In this document: one piece after another, positions 1 to 8,877 of the stretch
How positions within the stretch are numbered: position 1 is the stretch's first letter
How the letters are laid out: the number at the start of each line of letters is the position of its first letter
IMG/VR virus record: IMGVR_UViG_3300003322_000423
Span: 34,590-98,589 of that record
Source: a virus
Strand: one strand, 5' to 3'
Length of the DNA stretch: 64,000 bases
Notes under the pieces: model-generated
What the model saw: only the letters and a program-made list of their open reading frames with translations
What the model was told of the DNA's origin: nothing
Databases searched by the model: none
Program-made: the position numbers and the translations under genes

Positions 1-647
1 TCTCGGTTGTACCAGTCTGCATAGAGTCCCACGGCATCAAACGCGCGGACAAAAGACATAAAGTTGGGATCAGCTTTTGTATTTGAGGGTGGCTCTGTGC
101 CAACGTACTTACGCCATCCTGTATCTGAGTACACCATTAGCCGGACTTCTCCACCCTTCCTAAGAAGTTCGTGTGCCCGTTCCATTATGTCTCGTGCCCA
201 TTCTATATGGTGAAGAACCCCATTACAGTAAAACACATCGAAAGACCTTTTTCGTGCGTTTAAAAACGGAGCCTCTCCAGATACTAAATAAGTTTGAACA
301 GGGTTTTTCCCATAGAGACCTAGGACTCTTGTACCTAGTTTAAGATTGTCTGTGCTCAAGTCTGCCAAGGATACTCTATTACCTGCAAGGGCTAATTCTA
401 GAGAATCTACAGACATGCCGCAACCGAAGTCTAATATATCCTTGTCTGTTAAACTGTCCAGCCCCATGACTTCACGCCACAAGTTATTGTGGTTTCTCCA
501 ACCTGTATAGCGAGTCTCTCTCATGTTATCAACCATGATTTTAAAGTCTCGCTCTTCCATGTTCACCAACATAGAAGATCTGAAGTAGCCTACATCATCT
601 ACAGGCGGTGATGACCACTCATGAACATGTCTCTCCCAAGAACTCAT
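1..647 (-). CDS. Class I SAM-dependent methyltransferase (C-terminus beyond window)
   Basis: The visible part holds about 215 residues. Around residue 65-75 it reads ILDFGCGMSVDSL, the glycine-rich SAM-binding loop. This is followed by an acidic LADLSTDNL segment and then FDVFYCNGVLHHIEW, which matches the motif IV region of small-molecule methyltransferases. Its ATG overlaps the stop of the glycosyltransferase upstream (ATGA), so the two are translationally coupled. Neighbours suggest a sugar or glycan substrate, but that is inference. The reading frame runs off the left edge. Confidence 0.85.
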   Translation of the reverse strand, partial: MSSWERHVHEWSSPPVDDVGYFRSSMLVNMEERDFKIMVDNMRETRYTGWRNHNNLWREVMGLDSLTDKDILDFGCGMSVDSLELALAGNRVSLADLSTDNLKLGTRVLGLYGKNPVQTYLVSGEAPFLNARKRSFDVFYCNGVLHHIEWARDIMERAHELLRKGGEVRLMVYSDTGWRKYVGTEPPSNTKADPNFMSFVRAFDAVGLYADWYNR

Positions 648-1285
648 AGATTTAGACCTCGTATCGTTTCCGTGTCTTTGTTTATCAAATTCTGAATCAT
701 GGGGCTGTAGTACGACTGAGTGGTGTAATTAGATTGCCCCTCGTTCCAGATAGAATCGTTGTTCTGCCCGGATAGATCATATCTTCTATGGTCTATGTAC
801 GCTGGGACAGACTGTATTGTGCCTGAGGCCCTCCCTATATCTTGCCAATACGTATCGCAGTGATTAGTGTATAAAGAAAAACCACCCACAGCATTTACAG
901 CTTTTCGGCGTACAGCCGGGAAACAGCATAAACCGGGAGAGTGTTGAGATTGCATATCTGCAACCATGACCGATGAATCAAGACCCTCTATAAGACGGTC
1001 CCAACCCACTGTGGTCATAATGGCGTCATCATTCCAAAGGAATAACCAGTCTCCGGTGGATCTTTCAGCTAATGCATTGTAATATAGATGTAAATTTCTG
1101 TACCCATATCGTTCTGGAGCGATCCAACAGGTGTTTGGATCTACTAGTCCTTCATATGTGTCTACGTCATCAGGGTCTAAACCTACACACACTTCAAATT
1201 GAGAGAGGGCTGTATTTCTTAAGGACGCTAAAGATTCTTGATATAAAGCGGGTCTACCACGAGTCGGAAGCAGAACTGAAATCAT
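644..1285 (-). CDS. Family 2 (GT-A) glycosyltransferase-like protein
   Basis: A 213-residue protein. It opens with MISVLLPTRGRP, the N-terminal strand typical of GT-A transferases, and has WLFLWNDDAIM near residue 90 as the likely metal-binding acidic motif. I chose the ATG at 1285 because it overlaps the TGA of the dehydratase gene. A longer frame adds only ten residues inside that gene. It sits between a sugar dehydratase and a methyltransferase and probably transfers a sugar made by this cassette. Acceptor unknown: virion protein, DNA base or host wall are all possible. Confidence 0.75.
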   Translation of the reverse strand: MISVLLPTRGRPALYQESLASLRNTALSQFEVCVGLDPDDVDTYEGLVDPNTCWIAPERYGYRNLHLYYNALAERSTGDWLFLWNDDAIMTTVGWDRLIEGLDSSVMVADMQSQHSPGLCCFPAVRRKAVNAVGGFSLYTNHCDTYWQDIGRASGTIQSVPAYIDHRRYDLSGQNNDSIWNEGQSNYTTQSYYSPMIQNLINKDTETIRGLNL

Positions 1286-2298
1286 AATAACCACTCCGGG
1301 TGCTCTCTGGTCCAAAATACAGTCTTTGCTAGAGAGTCTTCAAAAGGCATAGGGTGATGCCAGTAAAGCTCTCTACGTATTTTGCTTCCGTCCAGCGCAT
1401 ATCTGAGGTCGTGACCCGGTCTGGACGAATGAAAATCCACCCGGTTTATAAGGGGCTGTACCCCAAGTATGTTAGCTATTATTTCCACCATTTCATCGTT
1501 GGCCACTTCCCTTTCACCAACGATGTTGTACCTGTCCGGCCGCTCAAATCCAGCTTTGTACTTAGCAGGTAAATGGTTGTTAGAAAGAGTCAGCCACGCA
1601 TCTGCTAAATTACGAGCATGCAAATAAAACCTAGAACCTGCCACACCTTCGGGACTTGCATGTACTTTAACAGATTTGCCAGCAAGTAGGTTTTTTATAA
1701 TCAATGGGATGAACTTTTCTGAAGACTGCATCTCTCCAAAAATGTTCATGGTGTTGGTGATGACAACAGGAATATCATACGTACGCCAGTAACTATATGC
1801 TATGGCTTCCTGAGCTGCCTTGCTGGCACTGTACGGGTTGGATGGTTGTATGGTAGACCATTCGGTGTGTTGTACACCTTCAGAAGCCGGACCGTATACT
1901 TCATCTGTAGACATTTGTAGAAACAAGGTAGGACCGACCTGACGGGCAAAGTCCAGAAGATTAGTCATAAGGGATACATTATTTTGAATGAATGGTCCGG
2001 GTTCGTATATAGACCGGTCCACGTGAGACTCTGAGGCTACATTCCAGATCTCATCTATACGGCCTATCCGGGAAGTAGTAGGCTGGTCTATGGGGGCTGT
2101 CAAATCCAGCATGATGACGGATACACGCCTTGCCCAATCTTCGTTACCTTCCAGGGCGGAGGCTATACGGTCGTTTTTACCCTGGTGTGTAAACGTTACA
2201 GGGCAAATCAGTTCCCAGTCGGTGTTTACCAGGACATGTCGCAAGACGTGGGAGCCTACGAATCCCCCGGCCCCTGTCAGGAAAATTCGTTTAGTCAC
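1282..2298 (-). CDS. NAD-dependent epimerase/dehydratase (RmlB-like)
   Basis: A 338-residue short-chain dehydrogenase of the extended type. It has TGAGGFVGSH at the N-terminus (GxxGxxG Rossmann motif), MSTDEVYG in the middle and YSASK, the Tyr-Lys catalytic pair. The order and the DEVYG motif resemble dTDP-glucose 4,6-dehydratase, so the likely product is a 4-keto-6-deoxy sugar nucleotide; the exact substrate cannot be read from sequence. GTG start overlapping the upstream glycosyltransferase gene. Confidence 0.85.
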   Translation of the reverse strand: MTKRIFLTGAGGFVGSHVLRHVLVNTDWELICPVTFTHQGKNDRIASALEGNEDWARRVSVIMLDLTAPIDQPTTSRIGRIDEIWNVASESHVDRSIYEPGPFIQNNVSLMTNLLDFARQVGPTLFLQMSTDEVYGPASEGVQHTEWSTIQPSNPYSASKAAQEAIAYSYWRTYDIPVVITNTMNIFGEMQSSEKFIPLIIKNLLAGKSVKVHASPEGVAGSRFYLHARNLADAWLTLSNNHLPAKYKAGFERPDRYNIVGEREVANDEMVEIIANILGVQPLINRVDFHSSRPGHDLRYALDGSKIRRELYWHHPMPFEDSLAKTVFWTREHPEWLL

Positions 2299-3319
2299 TG
2301 AAAAGTACCTTTTCCCACTCGCCTATGTGATCCTCTAGAATCTGAGTCCTGGCCCATGCCTTGGCATTCTGACCTATCTCATTTCTCATGGCCTCATCGT
2401 TGACAAGGGCATTAAGATACTTGGCCCATTCGTGGTCCCGCTTTACAAGGAATCCTGTCTCGCCGTGTTTAATAATACGAGCATAAGGGCCAGAGTCAGC
2501 GGCGACTGTAGGTATTCCGAGTGCAGAGTTTTCGAGGAATTTAAGATGAGACTTAGATTGATTGAAGAGGTGGTGCCGCAGGGGGATGACTCCGATGTCA
2601 TAATCAATCGCCTTCCAGTATTCTTCTACACTAGGAATCCAGCCAGCAGCGCTCACCTGGTCCACAGGAAGCCCTAATTGGACCTGGGCCTGAGCTAGGT
2701 GACCACCTATGAGACGGAACGGCATACCGCTACGCTTCAGGTATCGGGAGATATGTGGGCCGTCAGCAGCCCAGTCCATTCCATGTGTACCTGATCCACC
2801 CCAACCAATTGTGAGTTCATCCCTGTGCGGGCGCTCCCAGTCCAGCACCCACCTAGGGATGTAGTTTGGAACGACGTGAACGTTATCGTTCCACTTACCC
2901 AAAAGATCTGCCAGAGGCTCTGTAGAACATGTAACAGCGTCGGCTAGAGCAATGTTGCGCCGTAAATTGGACTGTACATTGTGACGGTGGCCCTCATCAT
3001 CTATACCATTGATGAACCAGCGGAAAGCATCCCCGTTTGTTACATCTATGTTCCATAGATCGTCGTCCAGCTCAAAAACCATACGAGGACGTTCCTTTTT
3101 TACTCCGATGTAAAACCAGAGATCCGATGGACCGTCCTTGCATACTCGCTGCCCTATTAAAGTTTTAGGGAGTTTACTTTCATCAGATGATAACTTGACA
3201 TCATGTCCGGTTACATAGCCTAGTTCGGAAGCCAGTGCGTCAAGAGGTTGCATTATACGTAGAGTGCCACACCCTGTCTTATCTGCTAACCAGCCGAATG
3301 CGTCGAGTTTTTCAGTCAT
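2291..3319 (-). CDS. GT-B fold glycosyltransferase (family 4/1-like)
   Basis: A 342-residue protein. The C-terminal half has LKFLENSALGIPTVAADSGP, which matches the E-x7-E style donor-binding region of GT4 enzymes, and GETGFLVKR. The middle has VPNYIPRWVL, like the conserved VPNG segment. Start ATG overlaps the stop of the WhiB-like gene (ATGACTGA). It belongs to the sugar cassette together with the dehydratase and the GT-A protein. Confidence 0.8.
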   Translation of the reverse strand: MTEKLDAFGWLADKTGCGTLRIMQPLDALASELGYVTGHDVKLSSDESKLPKTLIGQRVCKDGPSDLWFYIGVKKERPRMVFELDDDLWNIDVTNGDAFRWFINGIDDEGHRHNVQSNLRRNIALADAVTCSTEPLADLLGKWNDNVHVVPNYIPRWVLDWERPHRDELTIGWGGSGTHGMDWAADGPHISRYLKRSGMPFRLIGGHLAQAQVQLGLPVDQVSAAGWIPSVEEYWKAIDYDIGVIPLRHHLFNQSKSHLKFLENSALGIPTVAADSGPYARIIKHGETGFLVKRDHEWAKYLNALVNDEAMRNEIGQNAKAWARTQILEDHIGEWEKVLFSD

Positions 3320-3851
3320 TTAGAAGCCATTTCTGAAAGTGTTCATCTGAATATTCCTGACCAGGTTTCCAGTCTTTTAATCGGTCACGGTGGTATCGAA
3401 ACTTCTTAGACTCGACGTCATATACGTTGGGTAGAGTTTGTAAGAGATCGAAATTATAGGCGGAAATATCCCGGTCATGTCCTGCCCCTGCCCCAGACCT
3501 GATATTTTCCGGTATACCTCCCCATACCCCATAGCGCTCCTTGGAAGCGCATGCAAACTCAAGACATTGGAGACGGATCGGACAGTCAAAACAAACGTCA
3601 GCAGCGATAGCAGACGGCTTGGTATCTCCGGGACAGTGCCATAGATCTTTGGACAGCTCACCTGCTTTTACCTTCTTTGCGCATAGAGCTTCCGACCAAT
3701 CCACATCGACCGCAGAGCCTTTTATGAATCTCTCCATAAGTCTGGAGATTTCACGTTCAACTCTGCGGCGGTTTTCTTCTGGGCCTACGTATTCAACTAG
3801 GTCATCAAAGAATACGTCTTCCCCATACTCCAGCTCATCCCAATCTGACAT
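3312..3851 (-). CDS. WhiB-family Fe-S transcription regulator
   Basis: A 179-residue protein with WSEALCAKK, then DVCFDCPIRLQC, then YGVWGGIPE. This is the four-cysteine [4Fe-4S] cluster pattern and the G(V/I)WGG turn of WhiB-like proteins. In hosts these bind the primary sigma factor and change promoter choice. It is longer than most WhiB proteins and has an acidic N-terminus. The start at 3851 is fixed by the ATGA overlap with the primase stop. Confidence 0.9.
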   Translation of the reverse strand: MSDWDELEYGEDVFFDDLVEYVGPEENRRRVEREISRLMERFIKGSAVDVDWSEALCAKKVKAGELSKDLWHCPGDTKPSAIAADVCFDCPIRLQCLEFACASKERYGVWGGIPENIRSGAGAGHDRDISAYNFDLLQTLPNVYDVESKKFRYHRDRLKDWKPGQEYSDEHFQKWLLND

Positions 3852-6241
3852 CAGATCCTCAGCATGTTCGTGATCTCGATATCCAGGAATGTCATACGTC
3901 CGCGTTCCATGTCCCAACGCCAGCGGTCCTTGTACTTGCCTTCACGCACATCGGTCCATATGGACTTGGACGACGGAGGACGACCGCTTGAATAATGATC
4001 GTCATACCAGTCGCGGAATGCCTTGTAGAGTACCGTTCCGTCTTTCTTGCCCCCCACAGATTCCTCTGTGCACTGGTTCATGAAGATAAGGAAAGGGTCG
4101 TTCTCTTCCAACATCATAATGGCATCGAGAGCCAGATCAATAGGCACATCGAGACCGTTTTCAAGATAGTCACGAGTACCCTCTAATATCCAGTTAAGGA
4201 TACCGGATGATTCTCTTTTGGTCAAGTAGTTGAATGGTGTCGAATGGTGGGGTGATGTAAATGAGTCCCATTGTTCTGAAGTAGGCTCCACAGACCATCT
4301 AACCGGTCGGAACCTTCTAACGATTGAACGATCTGTAGGCAAATCGGGCATGTGGTTGGTTCTAAAATGGAGAGTAAATTTTGGGGTGTATTCCCAGGGG
4401 TTGACATTCTTGGCCTCCGCCTTGATGGCACCACCACCAGTCACATCCTTTAGTAGGGCCGTGTCCATCTTCTGATTGTCATTCAGCTCGTCAACTAGGA
4501 CGATTCGTTTTCCTTCGAACGATGCGATGTCTGCCGGAATTCGGTTGCTGTTGCTCTTGCGTACGAACGAATCACGCTGACCGGTGGTAGAGTATTCCCC
4601 CAGTACATGAGCGCAACAATCCAGGAACACACCCTTACCGTTACCACCAGAACCAATATGAAGCGCGAAAATCTGGTCACGGACTTCTCCAATCATTGTA
4701 AGACCCATGAGCCGCTGTAGATACCTACGGTGCTCGGGATTGGGCTGAGTCATTTCCAGAAAACGTAGCCATTCCGGACATTGAGCTGTCGGGTCATAGG
4801 TCACGTTGGAAATGTTGGTACACATATAGGTGCGGTTGTGTGGGTGTAAAGCGCCTGTACGTATATCTACTACACCGTTTGCTACATTCAGAATATACGG
4901 GTCGATATCAAAATCGTCACCGGTTGTCCAGAGTGCCTCACGGCCCTTTAGAATCAAAGAGGTGGCAGTAATTTTTCCTGCAAATCGCTGCTTGGCTGAC
5001 CATTCGAGGAAGACTTGCCGATAAGTTTTCGGAGTTGATTTTGATTTGCTAAGCTCAGCAGGAGGGCAAGTGCCAGGGTTGTAAAACAAAGCTTCCGTGT
5101 TAGGGATTTTAGTGATGACATCTTCTACCAGACTTAGAATTCGGCCCTCTCGGGCTGGTACCCATTTCTTTTTGTCAAAGGTGTAAAACTTTTCCCGGTC
5201 GGGATCATAGCGAATGTCTGATCCTTTCCAGAACACGACCCGGTTGGCGTTACCGATGTCGTCCATCTGGAACGTCTCGATAATGTCTCTGTCATCTGAC
5301 AGGGCATCGTCTAGCGGATCGGGGTTTTCATCTGCTGCTCGTCGTCCGCTATCGATAGCCAGTATGGCTCGGTCACGGGGATGATGTCCGGCTGTTGCAG
5401 CGTCTTCCAGAAGTCTCTGGGCTTCGTCATCGTCCAAGACGCCATGGAAGCACAAAGAGAACAGAACACGTGCAGCCGTGTACAGATAAGTGTTCTGGTG
5501 CCCGTTGGGGGCTGTACGGATTTTTCCTGTCCAATAGTCGACAGTCTTTTGAATCTGTTCGCTAAGAGGTTCTGAAATGGCCTCGGGGTTGTAGTCCTGT
5601 CGCTCTACTTGACGAAGATTGCGGCTTCCCTCTGACCACTTGAACTGGGCCTGGTGATTGAAGATGGCGTCTCTGAGCCACTTAGGTGCAGGCTTGGCGT
5701 CTTGAGTATCTTCAAAATCATAACCAGGGGTTGGAGGGACAAGGTGGTATCCACCTTCACCTTTGATATCGATACCGGGCCATAGGCGCCCTGAAATAGC
5801 GTGAACATCAAAGTTAGGCAGTTCAAATATGAAGTGCTTGCCACCCGCAGGGGTGGTGTTGGTTTCCGTGTCCAGCGGGTCATCAGGGTACTGCTCTGAC
5901 AATTCTTGAAAAGACACATCCCCGCCATTACGGGGATCATAATCGAACACAAAAACCCCGCTGGTGCGGCCAGTGGCCACAGCGAGGTGCATATCTGGGG
6001 TTTCTCTAACCCACTGCTCTATGACACCTAAATCATCCGTAGCGGCGTAGAAGCCATGACAACGGGAGTACGGGTCATTCATGCATGCACAATTGGAGCG
6101 ATGTTCTGGAGAACTCTCTCCCCGGCAAGCGTCACAGTTGGGGAAGGGTATTTTGTTAGAGGAAATGCCGAAGACCTTACGCCCGCGAGCGATAAGGTCT
6201 CTAGCAGCCTCTACTAATGCTTCCTGGTAGTCACTACTCAC
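3851..6241 (-). CDS. Primase-polymerase/D5-type superfamily 3 helicase
   Basis: A 796-residue protein. The N-terminus carries a cysteine cluster (CDAC, CAC, C) and FDYDPRNGGD, the acidic motif of the bifunctional primase-polymerase domain. The C-terminal half carries GSGGNGKGVFLDC, the Walker A of phage/plasmid D5-like helicases, followed by GKRIVLVDELNDN (Walker B) and LHFRTNHMP. It most likely primes and unwinds phage DNA. Starts with GTG; a promoter lies upstream at 6288-6316. Confidence 0.93.
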   Translation of the reverse strand: MSSDYQEALVEAARDLIARGRKVFGISSNKIPFPNCDACRGESSPEHRSNCACMNDPYSRCHGFYAATDDLGVIEQWVRETPDMHLAVATGRTSGVFVFDYDPRNGGDVSFQELSEQYPDDPLDTETNTTPAGGKHFIFELPNFDVHAISGRLWPGIDIKGEGGYHLVPPTPGYDFEDTQDAKPAPKWLRDAIFNHQAQFKWSEGSRNLRQVERQDYNPEAISEPLSEQIQKTVDYWTGKIRTAPNGHQNTYLYTAARVLFSLCFHGVLDDDEAQRLLEDAATAGHHPRDRAILAIDSGRRAADENPDPLDDALSDDRDIIETFQMDDIGNANRVVFWKGSDIRYDPDREKFYTFDKKKWVPAREGRILSLVEDVITKIPNTEALFYNPGTCPPAELSKSKSTPKTYRQVFLEWSAKQRFAGKITATSLILKGREALWTTGDDFDIDPYILNVANGVVDIRTGALHPHNRTYMCTNISNVTYDPTAQCPEWLRFLEMTQPNPEHRRYLQRLMGLTMIGEVRDQIFALHIGSGGNGKGVFLDCCAHVLGEYSTTGQRDSFVRKSNSNRIPADIASFEGKRIVLVDELNDNQKMDTALLKDVTGGGAIKAEAKNVNPWEYTPKFTLHFRTNHMPDLPTDRSIVRRFRPVRWSVEPTSEQWDSFTSPHHSTPFNYLTKRESSGILNWILEGTRDYLENGLDVPIDLALDAIMMLEENDPFLIFMNQCTEESVGGKKDGTVLYKAFRDWYDDHYSSGRPPSSKSIWTDVREGKYKDRWRWDMERGRMTFLDIEITNMLRI

Positions 6242-6287
6242 ACAACCAGCCTTTCAGAGTAGAGGCATTAATCAAGTCAGATGGATC

Positions 6288-6316
6288 ATCTTAGCATGGT
6301 TCCCGATAGTTTGCAA
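6288..6316 (-). promoter_or_regulatory. Promoter for the primase/WhiB/sugar operon
   Basis: Read on the minus strand: TTGCAA (6311-6316), 17-bp spacer, TAAGAT (6288-6293), with TGC just before the -10 (extended -10). It lies in the gap between the 6317 gene and the primase. Confidence 0.7.
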
Positions 6317-6934
6317 CTAGAAGATTAAACACCAGTAACCGCCGTATCCACCTATACCCACTCTGTTTACACCTGTAGGAATCATGGAAGGGTCTGGCTG
6401 TCCGCTGGCTGACATGGAACACACCGGATCTCCGACAACTCCCCTAGCAGCCATCCTTTGGGCAGCAAGTACCGCTGTACGTGAGGTATACCACTCAGTG
6501 GTTGCACCTGTCGCACTCGCAGGAGGCGTGGTAGAGGTGGTCGGTACCGAAGTCGTAGGTGTCGATTTCGGGATTGCAGTCGGTACAGGCACCGCAGGCG
6601 TCCCAGTCTTCGGGGTCGACGGCGCCACAGGTTTCGGAGAGACAGGTGAAGTAGTAGGTGTCACAGACACAGGGCTCTTCGTGGGTTTCGGCTTGTGAGG
6701 CTTCTTCGTTGCTGATGGCTTCACCTGCTTGGGTAAAAGATCGTGAGGTATAAACGGATCAGGGGCCTGACCTGAATACGTCGGGCGTTCAGGTTTGTCC
6801 GCCTTGACCTGAACAGTAGCACCTGCTACCACAAACGCCAATAGGGACCCGGCAAATAGAACCAAGGTCCCTACTGCGGCTATGATCTTAGGAAAGACCT
6901 GGACCCGCAGTGGCTTGCGGTAATGTGGCTGCAT
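6317..6934 (-). CDS. Membrane-anchored Pro/Thr-rich protein, unknown function
   Basis: A 205-residue protein. A single hydrophobic segment at about residues 15-38 is preceded by basic residues. Then comes a low-complexity Lys-Pro then Pro-Thr-Ser stalk of about 90 residues, and a C-terminal domain of about 60 residues ending GGYGGYWCLIF with two cysteines. This fits a surface protein with a rigid extracellular stalk. It overlaps the end of the nuclease-like gene by 47 nt, and no strong ribosome site decides the start. Confidence 0.65.
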   Translation of the reverse strand: MQPHYRKPLRVQVFPKIIAAVGTLVLFAGSLLAFVVAGATVQVKADKPERPTYSGQAPDPFIPHDLLPKQVKPSATKKPHKPKPTKSPVSVTPTTSPVSPKPVAPSTPKTGTPAVPVPTAIPKSTPTTSVPTTSTTPPASATGATTEWYTSRTAVLAAQRMAARGVVGDPVCSMSASGQPDPSMIPTGVNRVGIGGYGGYWCLIF

Positions 6935-7271
6935 AATTTATCACTACCGTGTCATCATTAGAGGTTATGAGAGATATCAAATCATCGGCCATCACATTGT
7001 TTCGGGAGTCTATTATCTCTCCGGTGAAAGACCCGGCTTCTTTGTGCATCTGAACAAACAAGGGTTTGGGGGCCGTCTTCAGCCATTGGACTATGTTGGT
7101 TCGCAGAGTGTATTCAGGGTCGGACTCGGAAAAGAAATCGCTTTCAGGTACTTCCACCCGAGCGAGTTTGAATGTCTGGGTCACTTTGATACCGAAGCCA
7201 AGATCGAGAATTGCTGTGACCGTGTTGGTGTTTAGAAGGCGGGTTACTTTTTCCACGCGATAATAGTACAT
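6888..7271 (-). CDS. Degenerate staphylococcal-nuclease-like domain protein
   Basis: A 127-residue protein. The segment LLNTNTVTAILDLGFG followed by FKLARVEVPE lines up by eye with the SNase core (DGDT...FRLLxVDxPE). The metal-binding Asp is Asn here, the catalytic Arg is Lys, and the second Asp is Glu. The later GSFTGEI replaces the Arg-containing loop. It therefore probably keeps the OB fold without nuclease activity. I chose ATG 7271 because a perfect promoter ends 6 nt before it. Confidence 0.6.
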   Translation of the reverse strand: MYYYRVEKVTRLLNTNTVTAILDLGFGIKVTQTFKLARVEVPESDFFSESDPEYTLRTNIVQWLKTAPKPLFVQMHKEAGSFTGEIIDSRNNVMADDLISLITSNDDTVVINYAATLPQATAGPGLS

Positions 7272-7277
7272 AGTCGG

Positions 7278-7307
7278 ATTATACCTAAACAACAGGGTCC
7301 CAGTCAA
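7278..7307 (-). promoter_or_regulatory. Strong sigma70-type promoter giving a leaderless mRNA
   Basis: TTGACT (7302-7307), 18-bp spacer, TATAAT (7278-7283), then 6 nt and the ATG at 7271. Transcription should begin at or next to the start codon. The -35 box lies in the loop/arm of the terminator hairpin of the upstream gene. Confidence 0.85.
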
Positions 7308-7322
7308 AGCGACTGGGACCCT
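7294..7322 (-). terminator. Hairpin terminator of the wall hydrolase gene, overlapping a promoter
   Basis: A 12-bp GC-rich stem (7294-7305 with 7311-7322) around a 5-nt loop, just after the stop at 7338. The right arm supplies part of the next gene's -35 box. Confidence 0.7.
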
Positions 7323-7337
7323 TCTATTCTTTATCTA

Positions 7338-8708
7338 TTACAGGGAAACACCCTTGCCTGCCATATAGCTGACAGGGTTGAGGAAGTTACCTACATAGAA
7401 CTGGGTGGCGTTGAAACGGATCTCGAAGTGCAAATGAGGACCACTTGCGTTACCTGTTGATCCCACCTTTCCTACTTCCTGTCCGGCTGCAACACTCTGG
7501 CCTTCTGAAACAGAACGGCTCTGAAGGTGAGCGTACAGCGCATACTTTCCATCCGGAAGCTTTATGGTCACATAGTTTCCATAGGCAGATCCGGCACCAC
7601 CTGAACCTGTATCGACAACAGTTCCGGCCGCAATCGCACGTGCGCTTGTACCCGCATTTGCGATCATGTCCAGTCCACTGTGGCCACCACAGCTACGGCT
7701 GATGCAACCACTTCCCACGATGATGTTGTCACCTAGATAATATGTTCCCTTTGCAAGGGGTGATACATAACCCTGAGAATTTGAAGGTGGTGTAGGTGTT
7801 GTAGGTGTTGTAGGTGTTGTAGGTGTTGTAGGAGTGCTAGGTGTTGATGACACACCTGAAACCACTAACACCGTACCCACTGTGATCTTGTCCGGGTTAG
7901 ACCCGATGACTGACTTATTGGTGTTGTACAGTGCCTGCCATCCACCAGAAACCTTAAGGTTTGTGGCGATGCTTGACAGAGTGTCCCCCTTCTTAACTGT
8001 GTACTTGACAACAGCACGAGGAAGGGTGAGCTTCTGTCCAGGATAGATCAGGTCAGGATTAGATCCAATTACGCCCTTGTTAGCGTTGTAGAGCGCCTGC
8101 CACCCGCCGTTCACCTTGTTGGCAACAGCAATAGCTGAAAGAGTGTCTCCGCTCTTCACAGTGTACTTTGTACCGCCGCTAGGGGTTGTAGGAGGTGTAG
8201 GTGTTACAGGGGGCTTGGGTGTACTTGGGGGGTTGGGTACGGTTGGAGTTGATGGTGTAGAAGCGTATGGATTAGGTCCACCACGGAACATGGAATCTGA
8301 GCTACTACGGAGAGGGTACCCCACCATAGAGTTACATGCCCACGCGTCTGGTCCCTGCATAGCTAGCAAAGCTTCCCCGGCTAAAATCTGCTGCTGCTTT
8401 GTAGCTGAACCTAGGTTATCCCAGCTAGGATAAGCTGAGGTGTCAAAACCTTTGTCTCTTAAATACTGAAGTGCTTCATTCCATGAAGCACGCTGAAACT
8501 GGAGACCACCCTTTGAGCGTCCGTTGTCTCCATAGTTGATGCTCCAGTTGCCGTTACTTTCACACTGGGCAATTCGGTCCCATTGGTTTACGGTTGCTGC
8601 GTTTGCCATTCCCGAACTGAGGACGGGAACAACCATAGCAGCACTCAATACGACCATAGTCGCAATTGCAGTGTTTACGCCCTTCTTGTTCTTGTTTTCC
8701 AATGACAT
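7338..8708 (-). CDS. Exported wall hydrolase: Rpf-like, two LysM, M23 peptidase
   Basis: A 456-residue protein with four parts. A signal-like N-terminus is followed by an Rpf-type transglycosylase domain (NQWDRIAQCESNGNW, catalytic Glu). Two LysM repeats follow (YTVKSGDTLSAIA and YTVKKGDTLSSIA), then a Pro-Thr linker. The C-terminal M23 domain has HSGLDM and GPHLHFEI, the Zn-binding motifs. It should cleave both glycan and peptide bonds. The signal sequence suggests secretion rather than a holin-dependent endolysin. It may be a virion or superinfection factor, and it lies opposite the lysis cassette. Confidence 0.92.
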   Translation of the reverse strand: MSLENKNKKGVNTAIATMVVLSAAMVVPVLSSGMANAATVNQWDRIAQCESNGNWSINYGDNGRSKGGLQFQRASWNEALQYLRDKGFDTSAYPSWDNLGSATKQQQILAGEALLAMQGPDAWACNSMVGYPLRSSSDSMFRGGPNPYASTPSTPTVPNPPSTPKPPVTPTPPTTPSGGTKYTVKSGDTLSAIAVANKVNGGWQALYNANKGVIGSNPDLIYPGQKLTLPRAVVKYTVKKGDTLSSIATNLKVSGGWQALYNTNKSVIGSNPDKITVGTVLVVSGVSSTPSTPTTPTTPTTPTTPTPPSNSQGYVSPLAKGTYYLGDNIIVGSGCISRSCGGHSGLDMIANAGTSARAIAAGTVVDTGSGGAGSAYGNYVTIKLPDGKYALYAHLQSRSVSEGQSVAAGQEVGKVGSTGNASGPHLHFEIRFNATQFYVGNFLNPVSYMAGKGVSL

Positions 8709-8790
8709 TTTACTCGCATCCCTTGGGGTTTAGGGAGCTGACATGCCCTCCAAAGGCAACTCACTAGATATTGTTTAAACGTGAAGGACC

Positions 8791-8819
8791 ATTATACCAT
8801 TCTTTAGACATCTCTTAAC
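8791..8819 (-). promoter_or_regulatory. Extended -10 promoter for the wall hydrolase
   Basis: TGG-TATAAT on the minus strand (-10 at 8791-8796). The -35 region is weak (TTAAGA at 16 bp). About 80 nt of leader precede the ATG at 8708 and include a GTTTAAAC palindrome. Confidence 0.6.
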
Positions 8820-8877
8820 TACTAGCTCAAAGTGATCAGTTGTAAAAGCCAGGCACCCCGTTTTGGATGCCTGGCAC

